From NCBI RefSeq assembly GCF_900009135.1, contig NZ_LT797710.1, positions 61,857 through 125,856 on the forward strand: a DNA stretch of 64,000 nt, written 5' to 3'. The notes under the pieces are model-generated. The model was not told the origin of the DNA. It saw only the letters and a program-made list of their open reading frames with translations, and searched no databases. Positions 55,070 through 63,944 of the stretch are shown here, piece by piece (within the stretch, counting starts at the first letter, position 1; each line of letters starts with the position of its first letter). Origin of the DNA: Planktothrix sp. PCC 11201 (GTDB lineage: Bacteria > Cyanobacteriota > Cyanobacteriia > Cyanobacteriales > Microcoleaceae). A program made the translations under genes and the position numbers.

Positions 55070-55885
55070 ATGACGACCTTAATTCACCCCACTGCTGTGA
55101 TTCATCCTGGTGCAGAACTCCATCCGACGGTTCAAGTTGGCGCTTATGCTGTGATTGGGGAATATGTTAAGGTCGGTGCGGATACGGTAATTGATTCCCA
55201 TGTGGTGATTCATGGCCGCACGGAAATTGGCGATCGCAATCAAATTTTTCCCGGGGCGGTGATTGGTTCCGAACCTCAAGATCTCAAATATGATGGTTCT
55301 TTGAGTTTAGTTAAAATTGGCAATGATAATCTGATTCGGGAATATGTCACGATTAATCGCGCTACAAATGCCGGGGACGCGACGATTATTGGGAATCAAA
55401 ATCTATTGATGGCCTATGTTCATGTTGCCCATAATTGTGTGATTGAAGATCAGGTGGTAATCGCCAATTCCGTCGCCTTAGCAGGTCATGTTTATATTGA
55501 ATCAAAAGCTCGATTGAGTGGGGTTTTAGGGGTGCATCAATTTGTGCATATTGGGCAATTGGCTATGATTGGCGGAATGACCCGAATTGATCGAGATGTG
55601 CCTCCGTTTGTGTTAGTTGAGGGGAATCCTTCTCGGGTGCGATCGCTGAATTTAGTCGGGTTAAAACGAGCCGGATTTAGTTCCGAGGATTTTTCTTTAT
55701 TAAAGAAAGCCTTTCGCTTACTATATCGTTCTGAATATTCTTTTACCCAAGGGTTAGAACAGTTAGATTTATTACCAGATCATGTGGCGATTCAACATTT
55801 ACGCCAGTTTATTAAGCGGTCTCAAACCGATCCCGGACGTCGGGGAATGACTCCCGGGGGAAAACGCAAAACCACTGAAGATTAA
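55070..55885 (+). CDS. lpxA: UDP-N-acetylglucosamine O-acyltransferase
   Basis: 271 residues. Left-handed beta-helix of hexapeptide repeats (IHPTAVIHPGAELHPTVQVGAYAVIG), the conserved IGSEPQDLKYDG, the catalytic His in MAYVHVAHNCVIED, GMTRIDRDVPPFVLVEGNPSRVRSLN and a helical C-terminus. First step of lipid A synthesis. lpxB does not follow; a DUF29 gene does, 22 bp later. Confidence 0.96.
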   Translation: MTTLIHPTAVIHPGAELHPTVQVGAYAVIGEYVKVGADTVIDSHVVIHGRTEIGDRNQIFPGAVIGSEPQDLKYDGSLSLVKIGNDNLIREYVTINRATNAGDATIIGNQNLLMAYVHVAHNCVIEDQVVIANSVALAGHVYIESKARLSGVLGVHQFVHIGQLAMIGGMTRIDRDVPPFVLVEGNPSRVRSLNLVGLKRAGFSSEDFSLLKKAFRLLYRSEYSFTQGLEQLDLLPDHVAIQHLRQFIKRSQTDPGRRGMTPGGKRKTTED

Positions 55886-55907
55886 TCAATGAGGAGGTGA
55901 GTCATTG

Positions 55908-56351
55908 ATGATGATAGATTTAAAATCTCTCTATGAATTAGATGATGCTGAATGGTTAGAAGAAACTGTTAAATTAATTAAAAATCACCAATTTGAACAG
56001 CTAGATGTAGAAAACTTAATTGAGGAATTAGAGGATTTGGGGAGAGAAAAGAAAAACGCGGTAGCGAGTCTTTTAGAACAGATTATCCGTCATTTATTGT
56101 TACTGCAATATTGGACAAGTGAAGCTGAATATAATGCTGTTCACCAGAAAGAAGAAATGTATACCTTTAGAGTTCAGTTGAGACGAAAAATTACCACAAA
56201 TCTCCGTAATTATTTAGAATTGGAATTGGATTCTATCTATCAGGATGCGTTAGGATTTGTCAAGATTAAAACTCAAAATTCCGTCAACTTTCCCCCAGAA
56301 TGTCCTTATATCCTTGAGCAATTACTAGATATTGATTGGTTTCCGGTTTAG
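55908..56351 (+). CDS. DUF29 family protein
   Basis: About 147 residues from ATG 55908, with GAGGAGGTGAG just upstream as a strong ribosome-binding site. Typical DUF29 pattern: LYELDDAEWLEETVKLIKNHQFEQLDVENLIEELEDLGREKKNAVASLLEQIIRHLLLLQYW. All-helical. The family is very common in cyanobacteria and its function is unknown. The end overlaps the NACHT-like gene on the other strand by 4 bp. Confidence 0.9.
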   Translation: MMIDLKSLYELDDAEWLEETVKLIKNHQFEQLDVENLIEELEDLGREKKNAVASLLEQIIRHLLLLQYWTSEAEYNAVHQKEEMYTFRVQLRRKITTNLRNYLELELDSIYQDALGFVKIKTQNSVNFPPECPYILEQLLDIDWFPV

Positions 56352-57742
56352 ATTTTATGAGAAAAATGATCTTGCAATAAACGATTAATAAAACGATAAC
56401 GATCGCCTGTTTTCTGTAATAATAATTTATCCGTAGCATCATTCAAAAACCGTTGATAATTCCAGGGAATATTGCCATCTTTCCAAAGAATCCATCGGAT
56501 TACAAACTGTTCTATTTTTTGCTTTAAACTCGATTTTTCTAATCCAATTGCCCATAACAATCCCAACCCTATCCCAATAATTAATAGCAAATTTATTTTA
56601 CTAATAATTCCGGTGATCATAATCCCGATCACGATGACCCAAATTAAACCTAAAATCAACTTTAATGTCAATTTATAACGTGGTTTTTGTTCATTCTCAT
56701 CTAACCAATGAATCGGTATTTTTTTAACTGAAAATTCTGTGACTTCATCGGTTGTTAGTCGAGTTGCTAACCATCCTAACCATCGTCTAAAACTTTCGGA
56801 TTTAGGAGCTTTTCCCGGGAGATATTGCGATTTATGAATATCCTGATTTAGTTGACGACGAATATAGGCATTAAATAAATAATCCCGTTGTTCCTCAAAG
56901 GAATTAAGATGTTTCCAAGACATGATCAAAATTTCTTCATAAGCTAAAGTCATCATCGTTAAATATAACGGTGTTTTTGCTAAATTTAATAAGGGTTTAT
57001 CAGTTTCAATATTATGCCAAAGTTCTCGACTACGAGAATTAATTAGATAATCTTGAATTTGGGGAATTGTTAAGGGACGTAAGAAAATAGCCCCATTCAA
57101 ATCCAAGCGTTCTGAAAGTTTTTGATAACTTATAACATTAGCACAGATCACCAAATGTAAAGGAGAAACATCCCCATTCAACAGTTGATTAATTTGTTGA
57201 ATATATTGAACTTGTTTATTGAAAGAAACTTGATCTAATCCATCTATTAAAGGTAAAATTTGCAGCTGTTGTATCCAATTTTGACCCACAGCAATAGAAA
57301 TTCCATACTTAATATGCAGTTGTTCTACAATCCAATCTATAATCAATTGATCGGGATTCTTCCAAGTTGATAAATCCAGTAAAACCGGCATAGGTTCTTC
57401 AACATCATTTTGAGCGCGACTAACTAATACTTTAGTTAATCCGATCAAGGTTGTGGTTTTTCCCGAACCGGTCGCGCCTAAAATTAATAATCTGCCATTT
57501 AAACGATCAAAAACCTGAATAATTCCCGTATCATTCGTTAAACGAACACTCGGATGATGACTCACTTTTAACTCCACATCCCAGGTTCGTCGCATTTTTA
57601 AGGGTGGCGTTTCTTGAGCTAAATAAGTTAATACCGCTCGATGTAACGATTGTAAGCGATACTGTCTCACTTCATTTTGGACTTGAAGCAGCAATTTTTG
57701 ACGATTGTCTAATTGAATCTGGGAAGTAGTCAATTGTGGCAT
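56348..57742 (-). CDS. Small membrane-associated NACHT-like NTPase
   Basis: 464 residues from ATG 57742 (MPQLTTSQIQ); the frame extends 23 codons upstream to a TTG. An N-terminal helical region (about 70 residues) precedes a NACHT-type NTPase with Walker A LILGATGSGKTTTL, a sensor-like PVLLDLSTWKN and Walker B ILPLIDGLDQV, then winged-helix-like residues (LRPLTIPQIQDYL, LAKTPLYLTMMTLAYEE). Two hydrophobic helices near the C-terminus (LILGLIWVIVIGIMITGII, LLLIIGIGLGLLWAIGL) suggest membrane attachment. There is no repeat sensor or effector domain. Bacterial NACHT proteins often act in phage defence, but this compact form common in cyanobacteria is uncharacterised. Confidence 0.8.
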   Translation of the reverse strand: MPQLTTSQIQLDNRQKLLLQVQNEVRQYRLQSLHRAVLTYLAQETPPLKMRRTWDVELKVSHHPSVRLTNDTGIIQVFDRLNGRLLILGATGSGKTTTLIGLTKVLVSRAQNDVEEPMPVLLDLSTWKNPDQLIIDWIVEQLHIKYGISIAVGQNWIQQLQILPLIDGLDQVSFNKQVQYIQQINQLLNGDVSPLHLVICANVISYQKLSERLDLNGAIFLRPLTIPQIQDYLINSRSRELWHNIETDKPLLNLAKTPLYLTMMTLAYEEILIMSWKHLNSFEEQRDYLFNAYIRRQLNQDIHKSQYLPGKAPKSESFRRWLGWLATRLTTDEVTEFSVKKIPIHWLDENEQKPRYKLTLKLILGLIWVIVIGIMITGIISKINLLLIIGIGLGLLWAIGLEKSSLKQKIEQFVIRWILWKDGNIPWNYQRFLNDATDKLLLQKTGDRYRFINRLLQDHFSHKI

Positions 57743-57926
57743 TGAAAATTTAGGATTTGTGAAAAACCGTAACCTACCCGTTTCCGTGAAAATACCACCA
57801 GTATATAGCAATGCTAAATCTTCTGCGAAAAAAACCGTAGGAATTTTGTCTTCAAACCCCTACAATAAAACAGTCTAAAGCTGTGTAAGTAGTCTGGACG
57901 GATATTTGATCATTCGAGTTAAACAG

Positions 57927-58979
57927 ATGGAAATGGATATTTCACAACCGCCAATTTTAAAAACTCCAGAACCTCAATATGGAGATTTGATTTTTGATTC
58001 CCACACCTTAGCTGTTTCAATTGTTGTACCTATTTACAATGAAGTAGAAAGTTTACCGCGATTGATCGAAGCGATTGATACAAATATGGCCTATCTGGGT
58101 TTAACTTATGAATTGATCTGTGTCGATGATGGGTCAAGCGATGGGTCAACAGAACTCCTGAAACAGCAAGCCGCCATTAATCCTCATCTCAAAGCCATTG
58201 TTCTCCGGCGCAATTATGGTCAGACCGCAGCCATGGCGGCGGGGTTTAAGTATTCCCAGGGTCAGGTAATTATTACCCTGGATGGCGATTTACAAAACGA
58301 TCCCCAGGATATTTCTCTCCTGCTAAGGGAATTGGGTAAAGGGTATGATGTCGTCAGTGGTTGGCGGAAAAATCGACAAGATGCCAAACTGAGCCGTTTA
58401 CTTCCTTCCCGAATTGCGAACTGGCTGATTAGCAAAATGACCGGGGTGCAGTTACATGACTATGGCTGTTCTCTCAAAGCCTACCGGACTGAGTTAATCG
58501 CCGATATGAACCTCTATGGAGAATTACACCGATTTTTACCCGCTTTAGCATTTATTGAAGGGGCAAAAATTACTGAAATTCCTGTTAACCACCATGCTCG
58601 TCGTTTTGGTCAGAGTAAGTATGGTTTAGATCGTACCTTCCGAGTCGTGATGGATCTGTTAACCATTTCTTTTATCAAAAAATTCCTAACTCGACCCATG
58701 CACGTTTTTGGTCTGTTAGGAATATTAGCTTTTGCGATTGGAATTGTTGTGGGTGCTTATTTGAGTTTTATTCGCCTGGTCTTGGGCCAAGAGATTGCCG
58801 CTCGTCCCTTACTTACCCTAGCGGTGCTCATGACCCTAACCGGAATTCAACTTTTTTGCTTTGGTCTGTTGGCAGAACTCTCAATGCGAACCTATCACGA
58901 ATCCCAAGATCGACCGATCTATAGAGTTCGGGAAGTGATCGAATCTCATGGTAACAGCAATAACTCAAAAACCAATTAA
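57927..58979 (+). CDS. Family 2 glycosyltransferase, GtrB/DPM1-like
   Basis: 350 residues from ATG 57927 (TTG 57906 is an alternative). Catalytic domain: VSIVVPIYNEVESLPRLIEAI, ELICVDDGSSDGS, RRNYGQTAAMAAGFKYSQGQVIITLDGDLQNDP with the DxD-like DGD, and YGCSLKAYR. Two C-terminal membrane helices (VFGLLGILAFAIGIVVGAYLSF, LLTLAVLMTLTGIQLFCFGLLAE). Such enzymes load a sugar on undecaprenyl or dolichyl phosphate at the cytoplasmic face. The sugar cannot be predicted. Confidence 0.92.
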   Translation: MEMDISQPPILKTPEPQYGDLIFDSHTLAVSIVVPIYNEVESLPRLIEAIDTNMAYLGLTYELICVDDGSSDGSTELLKQQAAINPHLKAIVLRRNYGQTAAMAAGFKYSQGQVIITLDGDLQNDPQDISLLLRELGKGYDVVSGWRKNRQDAKLSRLLPSRIANWLISKMTGVQLHDYGCSLKAYRTELIADMNLYGELHRFLPALAFIEGAKITEIPVNHHARRFGQSKYGLDRTFRVVMDLLTISFIKKFLTRPMHVFGLLGILAFAIGIVVGAYLSFIRLVLGQEIAARPLLTLAVLMTLTGIQLFCFGLLAELSMRTYHESQDRPIYRVREVIESHGNSNNSKTN

Positions 58980-59380
58980 TCTTCTAAACTGGGAATGGCA
59001 CTGTTGACGGGAAAGACTTTACACATCATATATTCGGGATGAAAAGTTGCGGACGGGTGACAAACTAACGAGGAGGACGGAGTTTCCACGGGATTGTTTT
59101 GAGGTTGAATACACACAGCCACCTGTCCAACTCCAATCATTAAGGTTTGGACTTGTTCAACAATTTGATCAAGATCCACCAGTAATGTTTCCGCTACAAA
59201 TAGGGAAGGGGTAACAATAAAAAAGGTTTTGACTCCGGTGGGACTAGGAGCAAAACCAAAGCTACATTCAGAAAGTTGGGACTGGTTTAAGGGAGGGAGA
59301 GCATCATGAAAACGTTTAATTAACGCCTGATGCAAAGACTGACTTAGCGCACGATCGTCAGATATCGGTTGGGGTAACAT
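58976..59380 (-). CDS. Hypothetical protein, 134 aa
   Basis: 134 residues from ATG 59380. No family recognised. The sequence is a compact mixed alpha/beta protein with no signal peptide or membrane segment: a helical start (ALSQSLHQALIKRFHDALP), FGFAPSPTGVKTFFIVTPSLFVAETLLVDLDQIVEQVQTLMIGVGQVAVCIQP in the middle, and two Cys near the end (LVCHPS, MMCKVF). It converges with the glycosyltransferase gene, overlapping by 4 bp. Length and codon use look like a real gene. Confidence 0.75.
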   Translation of the reverse strand: MLPQPISDDRALSQSLHQALIKRFHDALPPLNQSQLSECSFGFAPSPTGVKTFFIVTPSLFVAETLLVDLDQIVEQVQTLMIGVGQVAVCIQPQNNPVETPSSSLVCHPSATFHPEYMMCKVFPVNSAIPSLED

Positions 59381-59410
59381 GATTCGTCCTTACCAAAAAA
59401 TTCGGTATAA

Positions 59411-59473
59411 AGCTCCGTCCCTTCGACAATCCTTTCGACAAGCTCAAGACAGGCTGTTTGAGGACGGCTTTTT
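59411..59473. repeat. Hairpin containing a CCTTTCGACAAGCTC repeat
   Basis: CCGTCC (59415-59420) pairs with GGACGG (59462-59467), followed by CTTTTTA. The loop contains the common bacterial repeat CCTTTCGACAAGCTCAAGAC. Likely a repeat that also serves as a terminator on the plus strand. The rest of 59381-59609 shows nothing else. Confidence 0.5.
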
Positions 59474-59609
59474 ATGATTTACCTATTATTTACTCTACCC
59501 CCCAGTTTAACATTAACTAATTTCCCATTGGTTTAAATTTTTAATCAGAGTCATAAGCAAACCCTGGGGTCATCTCAGAACTTCCCTCTATAACCAGCAA
59601 ACCTAACCA

Positions 59610-59807
59610 TTAATTTTGTATTCTTTCCACCGGGGTATTGATCGTTTTAGCTTTTTTAAAAGTTAATAATCCTAACCCAGCCAAAAATAAAGCCAAAATT
59701 GCCATCACCACAATAAAGATTTTTTTGGTTTTCATCGTTGCTGCTTCATATTGCAACAACATTTCCTGTTTGATTTTTTTCTCTTGTTCCGAAGGTTCTG
59801 GATTCAT
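59610..59807 (-). CDS. Small single-pass membrane protein, 65 aa
   Basis: 65 residues: a charged N-terminus MNPEPSEQEKKIKQEMLLQYEAATMKTKK, one membrane helix IFIVVMAILALFLAGLGLLTF and a short basic/polar tail KKAKTINTPVERIQN. No family recognised. The layout is plausible for a small inner-membrane protein and an opposite-strand frame at 59638 is its shadow. It lies 65 bp after leuA's stop on the other side, same strand order as leuA reversed, so no operon can be inferred. Confidence 0.6.
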   Translation of the reverse strand: MNPEPSEQEKKIKQEMLLQYEAATMKTKKIFIVVMAILALFLAGLGLLTFKKAKTINTPVERIQN

Positions 59808-59872
59808 GAAATTTAGGATTATAGGTTGAAAGTTGACGGGTGAATATACACCGCCAACTTCCTTCTATCTAA

Positions 59873-61492
59873 TTAACTTACCGAACTTTGGACAACTTCT
59901 TGAGACTGGGGCACACTCTGGGTCTGTATGAAAACAGACAAACGATTCAGGGCATTCAAATAGGCCTGAGCCGAGGCTACAATAATATCGGTATTAGCCG
60001 CATGACCAGAAAACACCCGGTCTTGATAACGTAACCGAATCGTTACTTCTCCGATCGCATCAATTCCCGCCGTCACCGACTGCACAGAAAACTCAATTAA
60101 CTCATTTGGTACATTGGTGACTCGGTTAATCGCCTGATAGACCGCATCCACCGGGCCAGTCCCAATGGCTGCATCGGTTAATTCCTGACCATCGGGGGTA
60201 CGGACTGTGACCGTGGCTGTGGGACGGGCTTGATTGCCACAGGATACCTGGACAAATTCCAAATGGAATAATTCCGGGGTTTGTTGAATTTCATCCTTAA
60301 CAATGGCTTCCAAATCCCAATCGGTGATTTCTTTTTTCTTATCCGCCAATTCCTTAAACCGGATAAACGCCTTATTCACCTCCGGGTCGGTCAACTCAAA
60401 TCCCAACTCCCGCATCCGAGATTGAAAGGCATGGCGGCCGGAATGTTTGCCCAAAACAATCAGGTTATCATTCAACCCAATCGATTGAGCATCCATGATT
60501 TCATAGGTGCGCTTATGTTTTAATATCCCATCTTGATGAATTCCCGACTCATGGGCAAAGGCATTCGCCCCGACAATGGCCTTATTCGGTTGGACTAACA
60601 TCCCGGTTAAGTTAGACACCAAGCGAGAGGTTTTATAAATTTGGCGGGTGTCAATATTGGTCAAGGAGGCTTCTGATTCTGGATCTCGACCCAAAAAAGG
60701 ATTAAAATACTGCCGACGGACGTGCAAGGCCATTACCAGTTCTTCTAAGGCAGCATTTCCGGCCCGTTCTCCGATGCCATTAATTGTACATTCCAACTGC
60801 CGCGCCCCATTTTTCACGGCTTCTAAGAAGTTAGCCACGGCTAAACCCAAATCATTATGACCATGGACGGAAATAATCGCTTGGTCGATATTGGGGACAT
60901 TTTCTTTAATCCCCTTAATGATCGCCCCAAATTCCGCCGGGGTGGTATAACCGACGGTATCTGGGATATTAACCGTGGTGGCTCCGGCTGCGATCGCTCG
61001 CTCCAAAACTTGATACAAAAATTCCGGGTCAGACCGTCCCGCATCTTCGGGGGAAAACTCAATATCATCCACAAAGGATTTGGCATAGGCGACCATTTCC
61101 GAGGTAATATCCAAGACCTCAGAGCGGGTTTTTTTCAATTTATATTGCAAATGGATATCGCTGGTGGCAATAAAGGTATGAATTCGACGATGGAAAGCCG
61201 GAGAAACCGCCTTCGCCGCCGCCTCAATATCCCCTTTCACCGATCGGGCTAAACTACAAATAACCGGGCCATCTTCTGTGCCTACTGCTTCGGCAATTCG
61301 AGAAACTGCATCAAAATCCCCATGACTAGCGATCGCAAATCCCGCCTCGATCACATCCACCCCTAAACGGGCCAATTGTCGAGCAATCACCAACTTTTCA
61401 TCCACATTCAGGGTAGCCCCCGGACACTGTTCGCCATCGCGCAAAGTCGTATCAAAAATAATAATTCGGTCGGGGTTAGGTTGAAATTTCAT
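59873..61492 (-). CDS. leuA: 2-isopropylmalate synthase
   Basis: 539 residues. First committed step of leucine synthesis, joining acetyl-CoA and 2-oxoisovalerate. N-terminal TIM barrel: [25 protein letters not shown] with the metal-binding [25 protein letters not shown] with HxH, and a [23 protein letters not shown] segment. The C-terminal allosteric domain begins near 400 ([17 protein letters not shown]). Full length. A palindrome of the CCATGG family lies in its upstream region. Confidence 0.96.
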   Translation of the reverse strand: MKFQPNPDRIIIFDTTLRDGEQCPGATLNVDEKLVIARQLARLGVDVIEAGFAIASHGDFDAVSRIAEAVGTEDGPVICSLARSVKGDIEAAAKAVSPAFHRRIHTFIATSDIHLQYKLKKTRSEVLDITSEMVAYAKSFVDDIEFSPEDAGRSDPEFLYQVLERAIAAGATTVNIPDTVGYTTPAEFGAIIKGIKENVPNIDQAIISVHGHNDLGLAVANFLEAVKNGARQLECTINGIGERAGNAALEELVMALHVRRQYFNPFLGRDPESEASLTNIDTRQIYKTSRLVSNLTGMLVQPNKAIVGANAFAHESGIHQDGILKHKRTYEIMDAQSIGLNDNLIVLGKHSGRHAFQSRMRELGFELTDPEVNKAFIRFKELADKKKEITDWDLEAIVKDEIQQTPELFHLEFVQVSCGNQARPTATVTVRTPDGQELTDAAIGTGPVDAVYQAINRVTNVPNELIEFSVQSVTAGIDAIGEVTIRLRYQDRVFSGHAANTDIIVASAQAYLNALNRLSVFIQTQSVPQSQEVVQSSVS

Positions 61493-61543
61493 AAAAGAAA
61501 ATCTCCTTGTAAGATTACTCGTACAGGCCTGCTGCTGGTACTA

Positions 61544-61583
61544 TCTCTACACTGGTACAGACGCGCCATGGCACGTCTCTACA
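61544..61583. repeat. CCATGG-centred palindrome, copy 3
   Basis: TCTCTACACTGGTACAGACG followed by CGCCATGGCACGTCTCTAC; the same core as 24700 and 30308, between leuA and the labA-like gene. Confidence 0.75.
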
Positions 61584-61594
61584 CTGATAACTGA

Positions 61595-62116
61595 TTAATA
61601 GTCCGTTTTTTCAATCTGTTCTCGAATATCGTTAAGATCGATATAGCGATCGGTGGCATTACGCAGTTCTCTGGCGATCATTCCTTCTGTAGAAACAACG
61701 GTAATATGAGTATTTTTAGATCGTAACAGTTCAATCGCTCGTTCAAAGTCCCCATCTCCACTAAATAGAACCACCCGATCATATTGTTCTACCGTATTAA
61801 ACATATCTACAACAATTTCAATATCTAAATTAGCTTTTTGGGAATACCGACCGGAACTATCATCGTAGTATTCTTTGAGAATTTTAGTGCGAACTGTATA
61901 ACCTAGACTAATCAGAGCATCTCGGAATCCTCTTTGATCTTGGGGGTCTTTGAGTCCTGTATACCAAAAGGCATTGACCAGGGTGATATCCACTTGTTCT
62001 GTTTTGAAATAGGTCAAAACCCTACGGGGATCAAAAAACCAACCATTTTTTTGTTGAGCATAGAACATATTGTTACCGTCCACAAAAATAGAAAGACGGT
62101 TTTTTACGTTAGGCAT
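61595..62116 (-). CDS. LabA-like NYN-domain protein
   Basis: 173 residues of the NYN (DUF88) PIN-like nuclease family: RLSIFVDGNNMFYAQQ with the first Asp, LVNAFWYTGLKDPQ, KANLDIEIVVDMF and RVVLFSGDGDFERAIELL with the SGDGDF acidic motif. In Synechococcus, LabA is needed for negative feedback on the clock-controlled KaiC output; here orthology is likely but unproven. A ribonuclease activity is inferred from the acidic residues. Start ATG 62116. Confidence 0.85.
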   Translation of the reverse strand: MPNVKNRLSIFVDGNNMFYAQQKNGWFFDPRRVLTYFKTEQVDITLVNAFWYTGLKDPQDQRGFRDALISLGYTVRTKILKEYYDDSSGRYSQKANLDIEIVVDMFNTVEQYDRVVLFSGDGDFERAIELLRSKNTHITVVSTEGMIARELRNATDRYIDLNDIREQIEKTDY

Positions 62117-62494
62117 AGAAAATTAAGACCTAATATTTGTAGAAATGAATTTAATCTAAATATTCTATCTTAACATCCATAATCAAATAAAGTATATGCC
62201 TCAACAAAGGCTGTTGTCTTGCCATAAATATTTTATTCGATAGATGTAAAGATATAATTTGATCCTACTGCATTAATTTGGCAGTCAACACTAATATATC
62301 TTGGTTATTCATATAATTTTATGTTTATAAAATATCATATATGATTATCTTTAATTATATGTTTAACGAAAATTTACAATACTCTTAGGAGTTCTGGGAA
62401 AAGCTATGGAAAACAATAAAAGTCCAAATCCCTGATGGAGCCACTCATCCGACATTTTCCCAAACCACAGACCTGGGGCTGATGACCGACTCAG
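62117..62494. other. Intergenic region rre1 to labA-like gene
   Basis: 378 bp, AT-rich in its first half, with no supported gene, tRNA or clear hairpin. It must hold the labA-like promoter, but no confident boxes are visible. Confidence 0.5.
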
Positions 62495-63142
62495 CTAGAA
62501 TTTTTTGCTTTCTAGCGCCCATCGGGCTAGTTCTGTCCGATTATGAAGACCTGTTTTTCCCAACATATTACTGACATGGCTTTCAATTGTGCGCTGACTG
62601 ACTTTCATAATCCGAGCAATATCACGGTTAGCTAAACCTTGAGTGACTAAGCGAACAACCCTTAATTCCGTCGGGGTGAGTTGTACATTTCGACGCACTC
62701 GCAGTTTAGGGCCACTATTATCCAGATTAGAACTTGGGCTGCTGGTTAAACGAGCGGCTTGGCGCAGGGAGGACTCCACTTGAGCCACTAATTCTTCCGG
62801 TTCAAAGGGTTTGACAATGTAGACATCTGCTCCGGTATTTAAGCCTTTAACCTTATCCTGACTTTGACCTTTAGCCGATAAAAACAGAACAGGAATCCAT
62901 CCAGTGCGGGGGTCTTCTCGAATTTTTTTCACCAGACTATAACCATCCATTTCTGGCATCATAATATCGCAGATCATTAGATCAGGAAGTTCATCTTCGA
63001 GAATCTCCAGTGCAATCACACCGTTTTCTGCCGTGACCACATCATATCCCCTAAACTCCAAATAGTCCCTGACCAATAAAATCAGGTTAGGGTCATCATC
63101 CACAAGCATGAGTCGTTTTTGATCTCCGTTCCTATCCTTCAT
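62495..63142 (-). CDS. rre1: NarL-type response regulator, Rre1/Ycf29-like
   Basis: 215 residues. Receiver domain: MLVDDDPNLILLVRDYLEFRGYDVVTAENG, phospho-Asp in DLMICDIMMPEMDG, Thr/Ser position LFLSAKG and Lys in IVKPFEPEE. The C-terminal LuxR HTH is LTPTELRVVRLVTQGLANRDIARIMKVSQRTIESHVSNMLGKTGLHNRTELARWAL. This matches the Rre1/Ycf29 regulator of cyanobacteria and red-lineage plastids, a stress regulator partnered with Hik2/Hik34 in Synechocystis. A long inverted repeat lies 60-110 bp upstream. No kinase is adjacent. Confidence 0.88.
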   Translation of the reverse strand: MKDRNGDQKRLMLVDDDPNLILLVRDYLEFRGYDVVTAENGVIALEILEDELPDLMICDIMMPEMDGYSLVKKIREDPRTGWIPVLFLSAKGQSQDKVKGLNTGADVYIVKPFEPEELVAQVESSLRQAARLTSSPSSNLDNSGPKLRVRRNVQLTPTELRVVRLVTQGLANRDIARIMKVSQRTIESHVSNMLGKTGLHNRTELARWALESKKF

Positions 63143-63202
63143 TTAAAACCTGTTCCAAGGTCGAATCCGACAACAACATTAAGGTCAATTTTTGATATCT
63201 GG

Positions 63203-63254
63203 TTTGGTGATATCTGTTTAGAGGTTTATTTCCGATCAAGAGATATCACCCAAA
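63203..63254. promoter_or_regulatory. Inverted repeat upstream of rre1
   Basis: TTTGGTGATATCT and AGATATCACCCAAA form arms that match over 13 bp with one extra base, separated by about 25 bp. A third GATATC lies just before. The position suggests an operator or a leader hairpin for rre1; there is no T-run as in a terminator. Confidence 0.5.
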
Positions 63255-63406
63255 TATAGATATATTCGCAAGTATAATAGATTACTCAACAATTTATCCA
63301 AGATCGATTATACCTGAAATACAACCTGCTTAAGTTAAAAATACTGACGAAAAAAACATTTAAAGTTTTAACAGATCGGTTTTCTAATCCCTTACCCAAA
63401 TGGGGA

Positions 63407-63844
63407 TTAGGAAAAGTCATGGGCTAGAGGATGGGTTAAAAACACATACTCTTGCACTACTTGAGAACCTAAAATATGTTCTTGAAGAATCCGTTCAATT
63501 ACCTCCGGTGTTGCGGAATGATACCAAACCCCATCGGGATAAACGACTAAAATAGGGCCATGAGTACAAACACGCAGACAATTTGTTTTGGTTCTAAAGG
63601 TGCAACTGGGTTTACCCTCTGTCACTTGATCCAGTTTTAACTCAGTTAATCGTTTTTTTAAATAGTCCCACGCCTCTAAACTTTGCTCTTTGGAGCAACA
63701 GAGGGGTTTAGTCTGATCCGCACAAATAAAAATATGACGCTCAATTTTATCTAATCCCAAGGTCTGCACCTTCTTAGCTAGATCGACCTTGATTAAATCA
63801 GACTCAGGGGCAGTAATACTCACAGATTCCAACGAAGATGACAT
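63407..63844 (-). CDS. Thioredoxin-fold [2Fe-2S] ferredoxin-like protein
   Basis: 145 residues from ATG 63844; a TTG at 63865 is in frame. Central HIFICADQTKPLCCSKEQSLEAWDYLKKRL and CTFRTKTNCLRVCTHGPILVVYPDGVWYHSATPEVIERILQEHI match the thioredoxin-like 2Fe-2S ferredoxin family. The cluster ligands would be Cys at FICADQ/KPLCCSK and NCLRVC. A redox or iron-sulphur carrier role is likely; its partner is unknown. The first 40 residues are a polar extension. Confidence 0.88.
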   Translation of the reverse strand: MSSSLESVSITAPESDLIKVDLAKKVQTLGLDKIERHIFICADQTKPLCCSKEQSLEAWDYLKKRLTELKLDQVTEGKPSCTFRTKTNCLRVCTHGPILVVYPDGVWYHSATPEVIERILQEHILGSQVVQEYVFLTHPLAHDFS

Positions 63845-63944
63845 AAAATTACGCAGTTTGATCAAAAAAACCCTACAAATCCATCCTAACAGTTGTTGAT
63901 TGTAGATTGTTGATTACCAGCGACTGAGAACCCACTACTTACTC

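Noticed and set aside
59411..59473. Second IsrB-type right end (CCGTCC/GGACGG hairpin)
   Set aside because: It resembles the element's hairpin only in the six-base stem. The loop is a common CCTTTCGACAAGCTC repeat, and no omega RNA-like or isrB sequence is near.
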